Positions 1-8,227 of a stretch of 64,000 nucleotides of DNA are shown piece by piece. Position 1 is the first letter of the stretch. Each line of letters opens with the position of its first letter. The stretch comes from CAVVAY01 sp963746465 (GTDB lineage Bacteria > Actinomycetota > Actinomycetes > JACCUZ01). The stretch is taken from assembly GCA_963746465.1 (NCBI GenBank), contig CAVVAY010000005.1, positions 620,001 to 684,000 of the forward strand. Reading direction: 5' to 3'. Made by a program: the position numbers and the translations under genes. The notes under the pieces were generated by a model. It searched no databases. It was given only the letters and a program-made list of their open reading frames with translations, and was not told the origin of the DNA.

Positions 1-126
1 TCCCTGCGCTGCTGCTGTCGCCACGAACGGCATTATTGCGGTCCGGGCGCCGAAGGGCACCCCCGACCCCCCGACGGGCGGGTCGGTAGCATCGCGAGCG
101 TGACCGATGCCGCTCCGGAGCCCACC

Positions 127-522
127 ATGACCGTCCTCGTGTACAGCGACGACGTCGACACCCGTGAGCGGGTCAAGCTGGCGATCGGCCGCCGGCCGGC
201 CGCCGACGTCCCCCTGGTCACCTGGGTCGAGTGCGCCACCGGGCCGGCCGTGATCTCGGCCCTGGACAAGGGCGGGGTCGATGTTGCGATCTTGGACGGC
301 GAGGCCACGCCGACCGGGGGGATGGGCATCGCCCGGCAGGTCAAGGACGAGATCTTCCAGAGCCCGCCGATCGTCGTGCTCACCGGTCGGGTCACTGACA
401 GCTGGCTCGCGAACTGGTCCCGGGCCGAGGCCGCGGTGCCGCACCCGATCGATCCGATCGTGCTCGCCAAGGCGGTCGCCGAGCTGATGCGCCGCCGCCG
501 CGCCGCGCTCCCGGCGTCCTAG
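127..522 (+). CDS. Response-regulator receiver-like protein (degenerate)
   Basis: A 131-residue single-domain protein with a CheY-like pattern: an acidic pair near the N-terminus (YSDDVD), a candidate phosphoacceptor Asp in AILDGE and a Thr in VVLTGR. The usual switch Lys-Pro is replaced by His-Pro (PHPIDP), so normal phosphorelay is doubtful. There is no output domain. I chose ATG 127 because GGAG ends 6 nt before it; GTG 100 in the same frame has no ribosome site. It lies 8 nt upstream of trpD on the same strand. Small receivers beside trpD and the cytochrome bc/oxidase genes recur in actinobacteria (recalled, not checked). Its partner is unknown. Confidence 0.7.
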   Translation: MTVLVYSDDVDTRERVKLAIGRRPAADVPLVTWVECATGPAVISALDKGGVDVAILDGEATPTGGMGIARQVKDEIFQSPPIVVLTGRVTDSWLANWSRAEAAVPHPIDPIVLAKAVAELMRRRRAALPAS

Positions 523-530
523 GCCCCGGG

Positions 531-1586
531 ATGGACAGGGGGCAGGGCGCCCCGACCTGGCCGGGGCTGCTCTCGACGCTGCTCGGCGGCACCGACCTGA
601 CGGCGGCGGACACCGCCTGGGCCATGGAGCAGGTCATGCTCGGTGAGGCCACGCCGGTGCAGGTCGCGGGCTTCGTCGTCGCGCTGCGCGCCAAGGGGGA
701 GTCTCCCGACGAGGTCACCGGCCTGGTCCGGGCGATGCTCGACGCCGCAGCCCGGATCTCGGTGGCCGGGCCGGCTGTCGACACCTGCGGCACCGGTGGT
801 GACCGGGCCAACACGGTCAACATCTCGACCATGTCGGCGATGGTGGTGGCCGGGACCGGCGCGAGGGTGGTCAAGCACGGGAACCGCTCCGCGTCCTCGG
901 CCTGCGGCTCGGCCGACCTGCTGGAAGCGCTGGGCGTGGTGATCGACCTCGAGCCGGCGGCGGCCGCCGACTGCCTGGATCGCACCGGCGTGACCTTCTG
1001 CTTCGCGCCCAGGTTCCACCCGGCGCTGCGGCACGCCGCCGTGCCGCGGCGCGAGCTCGGCGTCCCGACGATCTTCAACGTGCTGGGCCCGCTCGCGAAC
1101 CCGGCGCAGCCCTCCGCGCAGGCGGTGGGGTGCGCGGACCCGAGGTTGGCGGGGGTGATGGCGCAGGTGCTCGCCGACCGCGGCACCTCGGCCCTGGTGT
1201 TCCGCGGTGACGACGGCCTGGACGAGCTGACCCCGACCACGAGCTCGCAGGTCTGGGTGGTCCGCGACGGCGCAGTCACGACCGAGCAGCTCGCCCCCGA
1301 GGACGTCGGGCTGAGCCGCGCCGCGCCCGACGCGCTGCGCGGCGGCGACCCGGCCCACAACGCCGAGGTGACCCGGCGCTTCCTGGCCGGTGAAGGTGGC
1401 GCGGTGCGTGACGCGGTCCTGCTCAACGCGGCGGCCGCGCTGGTGGCGCTGGAGCCGGGGGACGGCCCGCTGGCCGGCCGGCTGCTCGACGGGCTGTCCC
1501 GGGCTGCCGGGTCGGTCGACAGCGGGGCGGCGGCCCGCGCCCTGGCCGGCTGGGTCGAGACCAGCCAGGCGCTGGCGGCCGGCTGA
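531..1586 (+). CDS. trpD: Anthranilate phosphoribosyltransferase
   Basis: Transfers phosphoribose from PRPP to anthranilate in tryptophan synthesis, in the cytoplasm. The 351 residues match the usual length. The PRPP-binding loop TCGTGGD is at residues 85-91, followed by the conserved NTVNIST and KHGNRSASSACGSAD segments, so the glycosyltransferase family 3 fold is clear. It stands alone without other trp genes, as does Rv2192c in mycobacteria next to Rv2191; here the Rv2191-like gene is 5 kb away. Its stop codon lies within an 11-bp hairpin shared with the convergent gene downstream. No good ribosome site is visible before ATG 531, but homology begins almost at once. Confidence 0.96.
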   Translation: MDRGQGAPTWPGLLSTLLGGTDLTAADTAWAMEQVMLGEATPVQVAGFVVALRAKGESPDEVTGLVRAMLDAAARISVAGPAVDTCGTGGDRANTVNISTMSAMVVAGTGARVVKHGNRSASSACGSADLLEALGVVIDLEPAAAADCLDRTGVTFCFAPRFHPALRHAAVPRRELGVPTIFNVLGPLANPAQPSAQAVGCADPRLAGVMAQVLADRGTSALVFRGDDGLDELTPTTSSQVWVVRDGAVTTEQLAPEDVGLSRAAPDALRGGDPAHNAEVTRRFLAGEGGAVRDAVLLNAAAALVALEPGDGPLAGRLLDGLSRAAGSVDSGAAARALAGWVETSQALAAG

Positions 1587-1611
1587 CCGGCGTACCGGCT
1601 GGTCAGCCGGC
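1578..1611. terminator. Bidirectional hairpin between convergent trpD and RAM gene
   Basis: GCCGGCTGACC at 1578-1588 is an exact inverted repeat of 1601-1611, with a 12-nt loop. The trpD stop TGA (1584-1586) pairs with the complement of the opposing gene's stop (TCA, 1603-1605). There is no T tract on either strand. A shared terminator for both genes is the simplest reading. Confidence 0.65.
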
Positions 1612-1890
1612 GCTGTCGGCGCCGAGGGAGAACGCCGCGTCCAGGTCGTGCTGGGAGTAGGTCCGGAACGCGATGTGGGTCTCGGTCGCGCGGACGCCGT
1701 CCACCTTGCTGAGCCGGTCGGCGATCACGTCGGCCAGGGCCTCGTGCTCGCGGACCCGGACCATGGCGATCAGGTCGGCCCCGCCGGTGACGGAGTAGAC
1801 CTCGCTCACCCCGTCGAGGGCGGCGATCGCCTCGGCGACCTCCGGGATGCGGTCGGACTCCACGTGCACGAGCACGATCGCGGTGATCAC
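1603..1890 (-). CDS. Stand-alone Lrp/AsnC ligand-binding (RAM) domain protein
   Basis: At 95 residues it covers just the alpha/beta RAM domain found at the C-terminus of Lrp/AsnC regulators. It starts ITAIVLVHVESDRIPEVAEA and continues through GVSEVYSVTGGADLIAMVRV to a THIAFRTYS strand. There is no helix-turn-helix. Such stand-alone RAM proteins oligomerise and bind amino acids in other bacteria (family knowledge), so a role as effector-binding partner is possible, but no target is visible. It is convergent with trpD and divergent from the glucoamylase gene. Confidence 0.85.
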   Translation of the reverse strand: MITAIVLVHVESDRIPEVAEAIAALDGVSEVYSVTGGADLIAMVRVREHEALADVIADRLSKVDGVRATETHIAFRTYSQHDLDAAFSLGADSAG

Positions 1891-1985
1891 CGAGTGCCTC
1901 CGGGGACGGTACGACGAGTAGCACGCGAGCCTAGCGGGTAGGCCCGCGACGCCGGCCCGTCGTCGTGCTCGTGCAGGAGGCCCGA

Positions 1986-4193
1986 ATGCTCTCGTCCCGT
2001 CGCCCCCGCGTCACCCAGACCCTCGCCGCCCTCGCCGGGGCCGCGGTCACGGCGGGACTGGTGGTGGCCCCGGGTGCCTCCTCCGGCCTGGCCGCCTCCG
2101 GTGTGGCCCCCGGTGCCGCCCCCGGTGCGCCGGGGCGGGCGTCGGACTGGGTGCCCGGCGACAAGGACGGCTTCGGCACGGCTCGGGGCACCGCCAGCAA
2201 GGTCTGGTACACCCTGGCCCGCGGCAAGCTCAGTGACGTCTACTACCCGAGGATCGACACCCCCAGCGTCCGCGACAGCCAGTTCGTCGTGACCGACGGG
2301 CGCACGTTCACCGATCGCGAGGACACCGACGCGCGGGTCCGGGTCGAGCTGCTGAGCCCCCGCAGCCTGACCTACCGCCTGGTCACCACCGCCCGGTCCG
2401 GGAAGTGGCGGCTCACCAAGACCTTCGTCACCGACCCGAAGCGCTCCACGGTGCTGCAGCGGGTCCGGTTCGAGTCGCTCACCGGCAAGCCGCTGCGGCT
2501 GTTCCTGCTGCACGACCCCGCGCTGAACATGACCGGGAACGACGACACCGGCAGCAGCGGCGGTGGGGGCGCACTGGTCTCCTCGGACACCGAGGTCGCG
2601 AGCGTCGTGGTGACCCGTCCGGCGATGACGAAGACCTCGAGCGGGTACGCCGGCACCAGCGACGGCTGGTCCGACCTGCGTGACGACCACCGGATGGACT
2701 GGACCTTCACCGCGCCCGATCCGGGCAACGTCGTGCAGACGGGCCGGGTGCCGGTCAACGGCCTGCGGCACCACCGCGGGTTCACCCTCGCGCTCGGCTT
2801 CGGCCGGTCGGTCGACGCCGCCCTGATCGCGGCACGGGCCTCGGCCGGCTCCGCGTTCGCCGCCACGCGGTCGGCCTACGACCGGGGATGGGGCCGCTAC
2901 CTCCGCTCGATCCGCTCGGCGCCCAAGAGCGTCGGGCGGTTCACGACGGAGTGGAACGTCTCGGCGATGGTGCTGGCAGCGAGCGAGGACAAGACCTACC
3001 GCGGTGGTTTCGTCGCTGCGCCGGGTCGGCCGTGGGCCTGGGCGAACGAGCTGCAGGACCTCGCGGTCTACCACGCCGTCTGGTCCCGCGACCTCTACCA
3101 GATCGCTACCGGGCTGCTCGCGAGCGGCGACGAAGCTGCCGCCGAGCGGGCGCTGGACTACCTGTGGCGCTACCAGCAGAAGCCGGACGGCTCGTTCCCG
3201 CAGAACTCCCGGCTCAACGGCGACAAGGTGTTCGGCGACCTGCAGATGGACGAGGTCGCCTTCCCGATCGTGCTGGCCTGGATGCTCGGGCGCACCGGTG
3301 CACCGGACTGGGCCCGGGTGAAGAAGTCGGCCGACTTCCTGGTGGCCAACGGACCGAGCACACCGCAGGAGCGGTGGGAGAACATCGGCGGCTACTCGCC
3401 GGCGACCATCGCCGCCGAGATCGCCGGCCTGGTGCTCGCGGCGGACATCGCCACCGAGAACGGTCAGGCCGGCACCGCGGAGACCTACCTGCGTACGGCA
3501 GACACCTGGGCCGGGAAGGTGCAGTCCTGGACGGCGACCACGAACGGACCGTACGGTCCCAGGCCGTACTACCTGCGGATCGCCAAGAACGGTGACCCGG
3601 ATGTCGGCACTCAGGTGCAGATCTCCGACGGCGGGCCGTTCATCGACCAGCGCGCCGTGGTGGACCCCAGCTTCCTCGACCTGGTCCGGCTCGGCGTCAA
3701 GCCCGCCAACGACCGGGCCATCACCAACAGCCTCGCGGTGGTCGACGACCGGCTCCGCTACCGAACCGCCAACGGCCCGTTCTGGCACCGCGCCAGCTTC
3801 GACGGGTACGGCGAGAAGCGGGACGGGACCCAGTGGGAGCCCAGCGACCCCGGTTCCGGCGAGACCATCGGCAGGGGCTGGCCGCTGCTGTCCGGCGAGC
3901 GCGGCGAGTACGCGCTGGCGGCCGGCAGGAAGGGCGCCGCACGGGCACTGCTGCGGACCATGGGGCGAGCGGCCGACGACCGCAGCCACCTGATGGCCGA
4001 GCAGGTCTGGGACCACAAGCCGCCCAGCGGCTCGGCCAGGTTCACCCCCGGCGAGCCGACGCTGTCGGCGATGCCGCTGGCCTGGACGCACGCGCAGTTC
4101 CTCCGGCTCGCGCGCAACCTGGCGGCCGGACGGAACCTCGAGACGCCGCAGCCGGTGGCGTGCCGGTACGGCAGCCAGGCCTGCCGGAGGTAA
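1986..4193 (+). CDS. Secreted GH15 glucoamylase/glucodextranase-like enzyme
   Basis: 735 residues. The N-terminus (Arg-rich, then a hydrophobic Ala/Val/Gly stretch) looks like a Sec signal peptide. An N-terminal beta-rich region of about 270 residues precedes the (alpha/alpha)6 barrel. The barrel shows AVWSRDLYQ, an RWEN-IGGYSP motif (E465 region, expected general acid) and RGWPLLSGERG (E638, expected general base), both hallmarks of bacterial glucoamylase/glucodextranase. The family releases glucose from the non-reducing ends of alpha-glucans. Start ATG 1986 follows GGAGG by 5 nt; the in-frame GTG 1965 would precede the ribosome site. The substrate (starch, dextran or an envelope glucan) cannot be decided. 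Confidence 0.88.
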   Translation: MLSSRRPRVTQTLAALAGAAVTAGLVVAPGASSGLAASGVAPGAAPGAPGRASDWVPGDKDGFGTARGTASKVWYTLARGKLSDVYYPRIDTPSVRDSQFVVTDGRTFTDREDTDARVRVELLSPRSLTYRLVTTARSGKWRLTKTFVTDPKRSTVLQRVRFESLTGKPLRLFLLHDPALNMTGNDDTGSSGGGGALVSSDTEVASVVVTRPAMTKTSSGYAGTSDGWSDLRDDHRMDWTFTAPDPGNVVQTGRVPVNGLRHHRGFTLALGFGRSVDAALIAARASAGSAFAATRSAYDRGWGRYLRSIRSAPKSVGRFTTEWNVSAMVLAASEDKTYRGGFVAAPGRPWAWANELQDLAVYHAVWSRDLYQIATGLLASGDEAAAERALDYLWRYQQKPDGSFPQNSRLNGDKVFGDLQMDEVAFPIVLAWMLGRTGAPDWARVKKSADFLVANGPSTPQERWENIGGYSPATIAAEIAGLVLAADIATENGQAGTAETYLRTADTWAGKVQSWTATTNGPYGPRPYYLRIAKNGDPDVGTQVQISDGGPFIDQRAVVDPSFLDLVRLGVKPANDRAITNSLAVVDDRLRYRTANGPFWHRASFDGYGEKRDGTQWEPSDPGSGETIGRGWPLLSGERGEYALAAGRKGAARALLRTMGRAADDRSHLMAEQVWDHKPPSGSARFTPGEPTLSAMPLAWTHAQFLRLARNLAAGRNLETPQPVACRYGSQACRR

Positions 4194-4251
4194 CCGGCAG
4201 CCCCGGCGCCGAGCGGTAGGCGGAACCGCCGCGGTCCGTCACAGTGGTGAC

Positions 4252-6375
4252 GTGACCGTGCAGCGGGGTGCGGGCGACCGGACGGACGCTGGGCTGCGCC
4301 GGGCCTGGAACCGGCCGGCCCGGTCCGGCCGCCGCCGGCTGGTCGAGCTGCTGGTCCTCACCGGCTTCGTCGTCGCACAGCCCGTCCTGGACGTCTACGG
4401 CAGGTCCAGCGACGTCTTCGTCTTCCGTGACATCAGCGGACGGGGTGTGGTGGCGTTCACGGCCGTCGTCGTCCTGGCGCCGCCCCTGTTGCTGTGGCTG
4501 CTCGGGACGGTGGCCGCCGGGCTGGACGCCCGGCTCGGGACGTGGGTGCACGAGGTCACCATGCTGGTGCTCTGGTCCGCCCTGTGGGTCGAGGTGCTCG
4601 ACAGCCTCGGCGCTCCGGCGGCGGTGGCGGCCCCGATCGGCGTCCTGCTCGGCATCGCCTCGGCGGTGCTGTTCAGCCTTCGCCCGGCCTTGCGGATGTG
4701 GGTGTCGTTCGCGAGCCCTGCGCCCCTGGTTTTCGCCCTGGTGTTCCTGACCATGACGCCGGTCAGCGGCCTCGTCCTGCCGCACGGTGGGACGGTGGCC
4801 GGCGACGCCCGGGTCGGCAGGCCCGCCCCGGTGGTCATGCTCGTCCTCGACGAGTTCCCGCTGGCCTCGCTGCTCGGGCCGGACGGGCAGATCGACGCCG
4901 ACCTCTACCCGCACGTGGCGGCGCTGGCCGCCGGGTCGAACACCTACCTGAACGTCACCAGCAACTCGGGGCGGACGCCGTACTCGGTCCCGAGCATCCT
5001 CACCGGCGAGATGCCGGACGGCCACGACGTGCCGACCGCGGCGACCCACCCGGACAGCCTCTTCACCCTGCTGGGGAGGTCGCACGACCTGCGAGTGCAC
5101 GAGCTGCTGAACATGTGCCCGGGATCGCTGTGCGGGCAGCAGGCCGGTCACGGGGCCTGGGACGGCTTCGGGTCGCTGCTGAGCGACGGGTTCGCGACCT
5201 TCACCGACATCCTGGACCCGCGTGGCCAACGGCTGGCGCCGGGCGTGGCCCGCGGTGAGGCGGTCGCCGCGATGCGCCGGCGGTCCGGCGAGGCCGCCGC
5301 GCGCGACGGCGGCTCCGGCGTCCTGCTGACCGACCGGTACGCCGACTTCCTGGACGACCTGGATCGGCCGGCTGCACCGGGGCGTCCGCCGTTCGCCTTC
5401 TTCCACATCCTGCTGCCGCACGCGCCGTGGCTGCTGACGCCTAGCGGTCAGCGGTACGACGCTCCTCGCGGGCTGCCCGGTGCGCTGGACATGGACGGCG
5501 AGATCGCATGGGAGCCGGCCGGGACGTTCGTCGGCCTGGCCCGGCAGCGGCACCTGCTGCAGGTGCAGTACGTCGACCGGATGGTGGGCGAGCTGATGGC
5601 GCGGATGCAGGCGTCCGGCACTTGGGACCGGTCGCTGGTCGTGCTGACGGCGGACCACGGGACGGCGTTCATCCCCGGCCAGCCCCGGCGGGCGGCGGGC
5701 GGCCCGAACGTCCCCGAGATCGCCTGGGTACCGCTGTTCGTGAAGCTGCCCGGGCAACGCTCCGGGACGCCGTCGATGGCCAACGCGCAGCTGGTCGACG
5801 TGGCCCCGACGGTCGCCGACGTCCTGGACGTCACGCTGCCGTGGACGGCTGACGGCCGGTCGCTGCTCGGCCGGCCGCGGCCGCCGGAGCACCGGCGCCC
5901 GTTCCTCGCGGAGGCGAACAAGCTCCTGTCGCTGGACGGCGTCCGGCTGCGGCCGGCCGTGCAGGAGCACTCGGTCGGCACTTTTGCCCCCCGGGTCGGT
6001 GACCCGCTGCGGATCTTCCGCACCGGGCCCGGCGGCCTGCTGGTCGGCCGTCGGGTCGCGGGGCTGGAGCCGGGCGGCCCCGTCGCCGGCCGCGCGCGGG
6101 TGACGCGCCCGCACCGCTGGCAGTCGGTGGACACCGGCGCGGGCACCGTGCCGATGTACCTGACCGGATCCGTGCACGGGGCGCCGGACGCCCTGCGGAG
6201 GGTCGCGGTGGTGGTGAACGGCGTCGTCGCCGGCGTGAGCCGCCTGACAGCCGGTCCGGGGGACCGGGACTTCGCGGTGCTGGTGCCGCTGCCCTTGCTG
6301 CGCGACGGGAGGAACGCGCTCGGAGTCTTCGCGGTCGACGACGCCGACCGGGTCTCGCCGCTGCCGCTGGGGTGA
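4252..6375 (+). CDS. Membrane sulfatase/alkaline-phosphatase superfamily protein, paralogue 1
   Basis: 707 residues: about four membrane helices within residues 25-180, then a large extracytoplasmic domain. This domain begins with VVMLVLDEFP (metal Asp) and has YSVPSILTG (Y244-S248) at the nucleophile position and TADHG (D468-G470) as further metal ligands. The SxPS motif lacks the Arg of formylglycine sulfatases. Phosphodiester chemistry, as in phosphoglycerol or phosphoethanolamine transferases, is therefore at least as likely. A closely similar paralogue lies at 17433-19565. GTG 4252 has no ribosome site and overlaps a CGTCAC-AGTG-GTGACG dyad (4237-4252), so the start may be leaderless or wrong. 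Confidence 0.8.
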   Translation: MTVQRGAGDRTDAGLRRAWNRPARSGRRRLVELLVLTGFVVAQPVLDVYGRSSDVFVFRDISGRGVVAFTAVVVLAPPLLLWLLGTVAAGLDARLGTWVHEVTMLVLWSALWVEVLDSLGAPAAVAAPIGVLLGIASAVLFSLRPALRMWVSFASPAPLVFALVFLTMTPVSGLVLPHGGTVAGDARVGRPAPVVMLVLDEFPLASLLGPDGQIDADLYPHVAALAAGSNTYLNVTSNSGRTPYSVPSILTGEMPDGHDVPTAATHPDSLFTLLGRSHDLRVHELLNMCPGSLCGQQAGHGAWDGFGSLLSDGFATFTDILDPRGQRLAPGVARGEAVAAMRRRSGEAAARDGGSGVLLTDRYADFLDDLDRPAAPGRPPFAFFHILLPHAPWLLTPSGQRYDAPRGLPGALDMDGEIAWEPAGTFVGLARQRHLLQVQYVDRMVGELMARMQASGTWDRSLVVLTADHGTAFIPGQPRRAAGGPNVPEIAWVPLFVKLPGQRSGTPSMANAQLVDVAPTVADVLDVTLPWTADGRSLLGRPRPPEHRRPFLAEANKLLSLDGVRLRPAVQEHSVGTFAPRVGDPLRIFRTGPGGLLVGRRVAGLEPGGPVAGRARVTRPHRWQSVDTGAGTVPMYLTGSVHGAPDALRRVAVVVNGVVAGVSRLTAGPGDRDFAVLVPLPLLRDGRNALGVFAVDDADRVSPLPLG

Positions 6376-6385
6376 CCGGCGGTCA
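6373..6385. terminator. Short shared hairpin at convergent stop codons
   Basis: TGACCGGCGGTCA: the stop TGA of the plus gene (6373-6375) pairs with the stop complement TCA of the minus gene (6383-6385). The 5-bp stem and 3-nt loop are weaker than at the other convergent pairs, so terminator activity is uncertain. Confidence 0.35.
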
Positions 6386-8194
6386 GGCGATGCGGCTGAC
6401 GGCTGCGCCGGGCTGGTGCACCGGCCGAATGTCACGCCGACCGCCGAACGGGTCGAGCTGGTCGCGACCGGCTCCCGCGGCGTCGGCCCAGAGGGTGACG
6501 CCGCCGGCGCCGTGGGCCGGGCAGGCCCAGGTGCCGGTGAGGGAGACCAGCCGGGTGCCGGGCTGCTCGAGCCAGCGCAGCACGCACTCGGTCTCCTCCG
6601 CCGTGGCGGCGGGCGTCGGCCCGTGGCCGGGGACGACAGTCTCGGCCGTGGCCACCATGGCAGCGGCCACGACCCGCGGGTCGTCGGCCCGGCCGGCCAC
6701 CGCCGCGCCGGCGAGCCGCCCGTGCCGCACGACCACCACCTCCCAGCCGCCGTGCTCGAGCTGCCGGGCGGCGACGACCTCGGCGCAGCCGGTCAGGGCC
6801 GACACCCGCTGCAGCCGCGCGGCGGCCCGGACGAACGCGGCCACCCGGTCACGGTGCACCGCGGCCTCCTCGAACCGCTCGACCTCGGCGAGGCGGGCGA
6901 CCTTGCGACCGAGCGCCTCGACGAGCGGCCGCACGTCACCGAGCATCGCCGAGCGCACGGCCTCGACGTGACCGGCGTACGCCTCGACCGACTCGCGGCC
7001 GTCGCACGGCGCGCCGCAGCGGCCCATCTCGGCCAGCACGCACGCCCCTGACGGGCGGCGTGGCGAGAGCCGGCTGGTGCACTGGCGCAGCCGGAACGCC
7101 TCGTGCAGCGCGGCCGTGGCCAGCTCGACCTGCCGGGCGCCGGAGAACGGCCCGAGGTAGGTGGCGCCGTCGTCGCGGACCTCACGGACCCGGGACAGCC
7201 GCGGGAACGCCTCGACCGTGAGCTTCAGCCAGAGGGCGCGCTCGGGGAACCGGGACCTGCGGTTGTAGCGCGGCTTGTGCGCGGCGATGAGGCGGAGCTC
7301 GCGCACCTCGGCCTCGAGCGGGGTGGCGCAGACGACGGGACGCACCACCGCCGCCAGGCCGACCATCTCGGCCATCCGGCCGCGGGTCTCACCGGCGGTG
7401 AAGTAGCTGCGCACCCGGGACCGGAGGTCCTTGCTCTTGCCGACGTAGAGCACCTCACCGCGCTCGTCGACGAACTGGTAGACGCCCGGCAGGTGGGGCA
7501 GCGACTCGGCGAGGTGCCGCTTGGCGCGCTGGGCCGGCGAGACCCTGGACGAGAACGTGGACAGCTCGTCCAGCGAGCGGACCCCGAGGTTGCCGAGCCG
7601 CTCGAGCATCCCGTGCAGGACGTCGACGGTCGCGCGCGCGTCGGACAGTGCACGGTGGTCGGGGGTGGTACCAGCCCGGAAGAGCCGGGCGAGGCTGGCG
7701 AGCTTGCAGTTGGGGGCCTCGTCGCGGGTGACCACCTGGCGCGCCAGCCGGGCGGTGTCGAGGACCCGGTTGCCGGGCCACTCGTGGCCGGTCTCCGCGC
7801 AGGCTGCCTTGAGGAAGCCGATGTCGAAGGGAGCGTTGTGCGCCACCAGCACGGCGTCGGCGCCGACGAACTCGAGGAACGCCGGCAGGGCGGTGCCGAG
7901 CCGGGGAGCGCCGGCCACCATGGTGTTGCTGATGCCGGTCAGCACCGAGATGAACGGGGGGATCGGGACGCCGGGGTTGACCAGGGTCTGGAACTCGCCC
8001 AGCCGCTCGCCGCCGCGGACCTTCACCGCGCCGATCTCGGTGATCTCGCAGCTCTGCGGCGACCCGCCGGTGGTCTCCAGGTCGACGACCACGAAGGTCA
8101 CCTCGTGCAGCGGCGTGCCCAGCTCGTCGAAGGTCGCCTGGACGGCGACCGGGGGAGCGGGCATGGACCTGACGGTAGGCAGCACCGTGGACAC
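6383..8194 (-). CDS. DEDDh exonuclease fused to UvrC-type GIY-YIG nuclease region
   Basis: 603 residues. An N-terminal DEDDh 3'-5' exonuclease domain (about 30-200) has D38-L-E40, HNAPFD and HRALSDA, as in DNA polymerase III epsilon. It is followed by a GIY-YIG nuclease domain starting near 233 (LPGVYQF, VLYVGKSKDLRSR), a CxxxxxGxCxAPC-like Cys cluster and a UVR-type helix near 437 (FEEAAVHRDR). This matches the actinobacterial Rv2191 architecture. The presumed role is DNA repair: incision by the UvrC-like part, trimming by the exonuclease. The GTG start is uncertain; ATG at 8164 is an alternative. Confidence 0.9.
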   Translation of the reverse strand: MSTVLPTVRSMPAPPVAVQATFDELGTPLHEVTFVVVDLETTGGSPQSCEITEIGAVKVRGGERLGEFQTLVNPGVPIPPFISVLTGISNTMVAGAPRLGTALPAFLEFVGADAVLVAHNAPFDIGFLKAACAETGHEWPGNRVLDTARLARQVVTRDEAPNCKLASLARLFRAGTTPDHRALSDARATVDVLHGMLERLGNLGVRSLDELSTFSSRVSPAQRAKRHLAESLPHLPGVYQFVDERGEVLYVGKSKDLRSRVRSYFTAGETRGRMAEMVGLAAVVRPVVCATPLEAEVRELRLIAAHKPRYNRRSRFPERALWLKLTVEAFPRLSRVREVRDDGATYLGPFSGARQVELATAALHEAFRLRQCTSRLSPRRPSGACVLAEMGRCGAPCDGRESVEAYAGHVEAVRSAMLGDVRPLVEALGRKVARLAEVERFEEAAVHRDRVAAFVRAAARLQRVSALTGCAEVVAARQLEHGGWEVVVVRHGRLAGAAVAGRADDPRVVAAAMVATAETVVPGHGPTPAATAEETECVLRWLEQPGTRLVSLTGTWACPAHGAGGVTLWADAAGAGRDQLDPFGGRRDIRPVHQPGAAVSRIA

Positions 8195-8227
8195 AACGGC
8201 GGAGGCGCACCGCAGCCGGTCCGCCGG

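Noticed and set aside
4252..6375. Assignment as an arylsulfatase
   Set aside because: The nucleophile motif SxPS lacks the following Arg needed for formylglycine modification, so only the superfamily is called.
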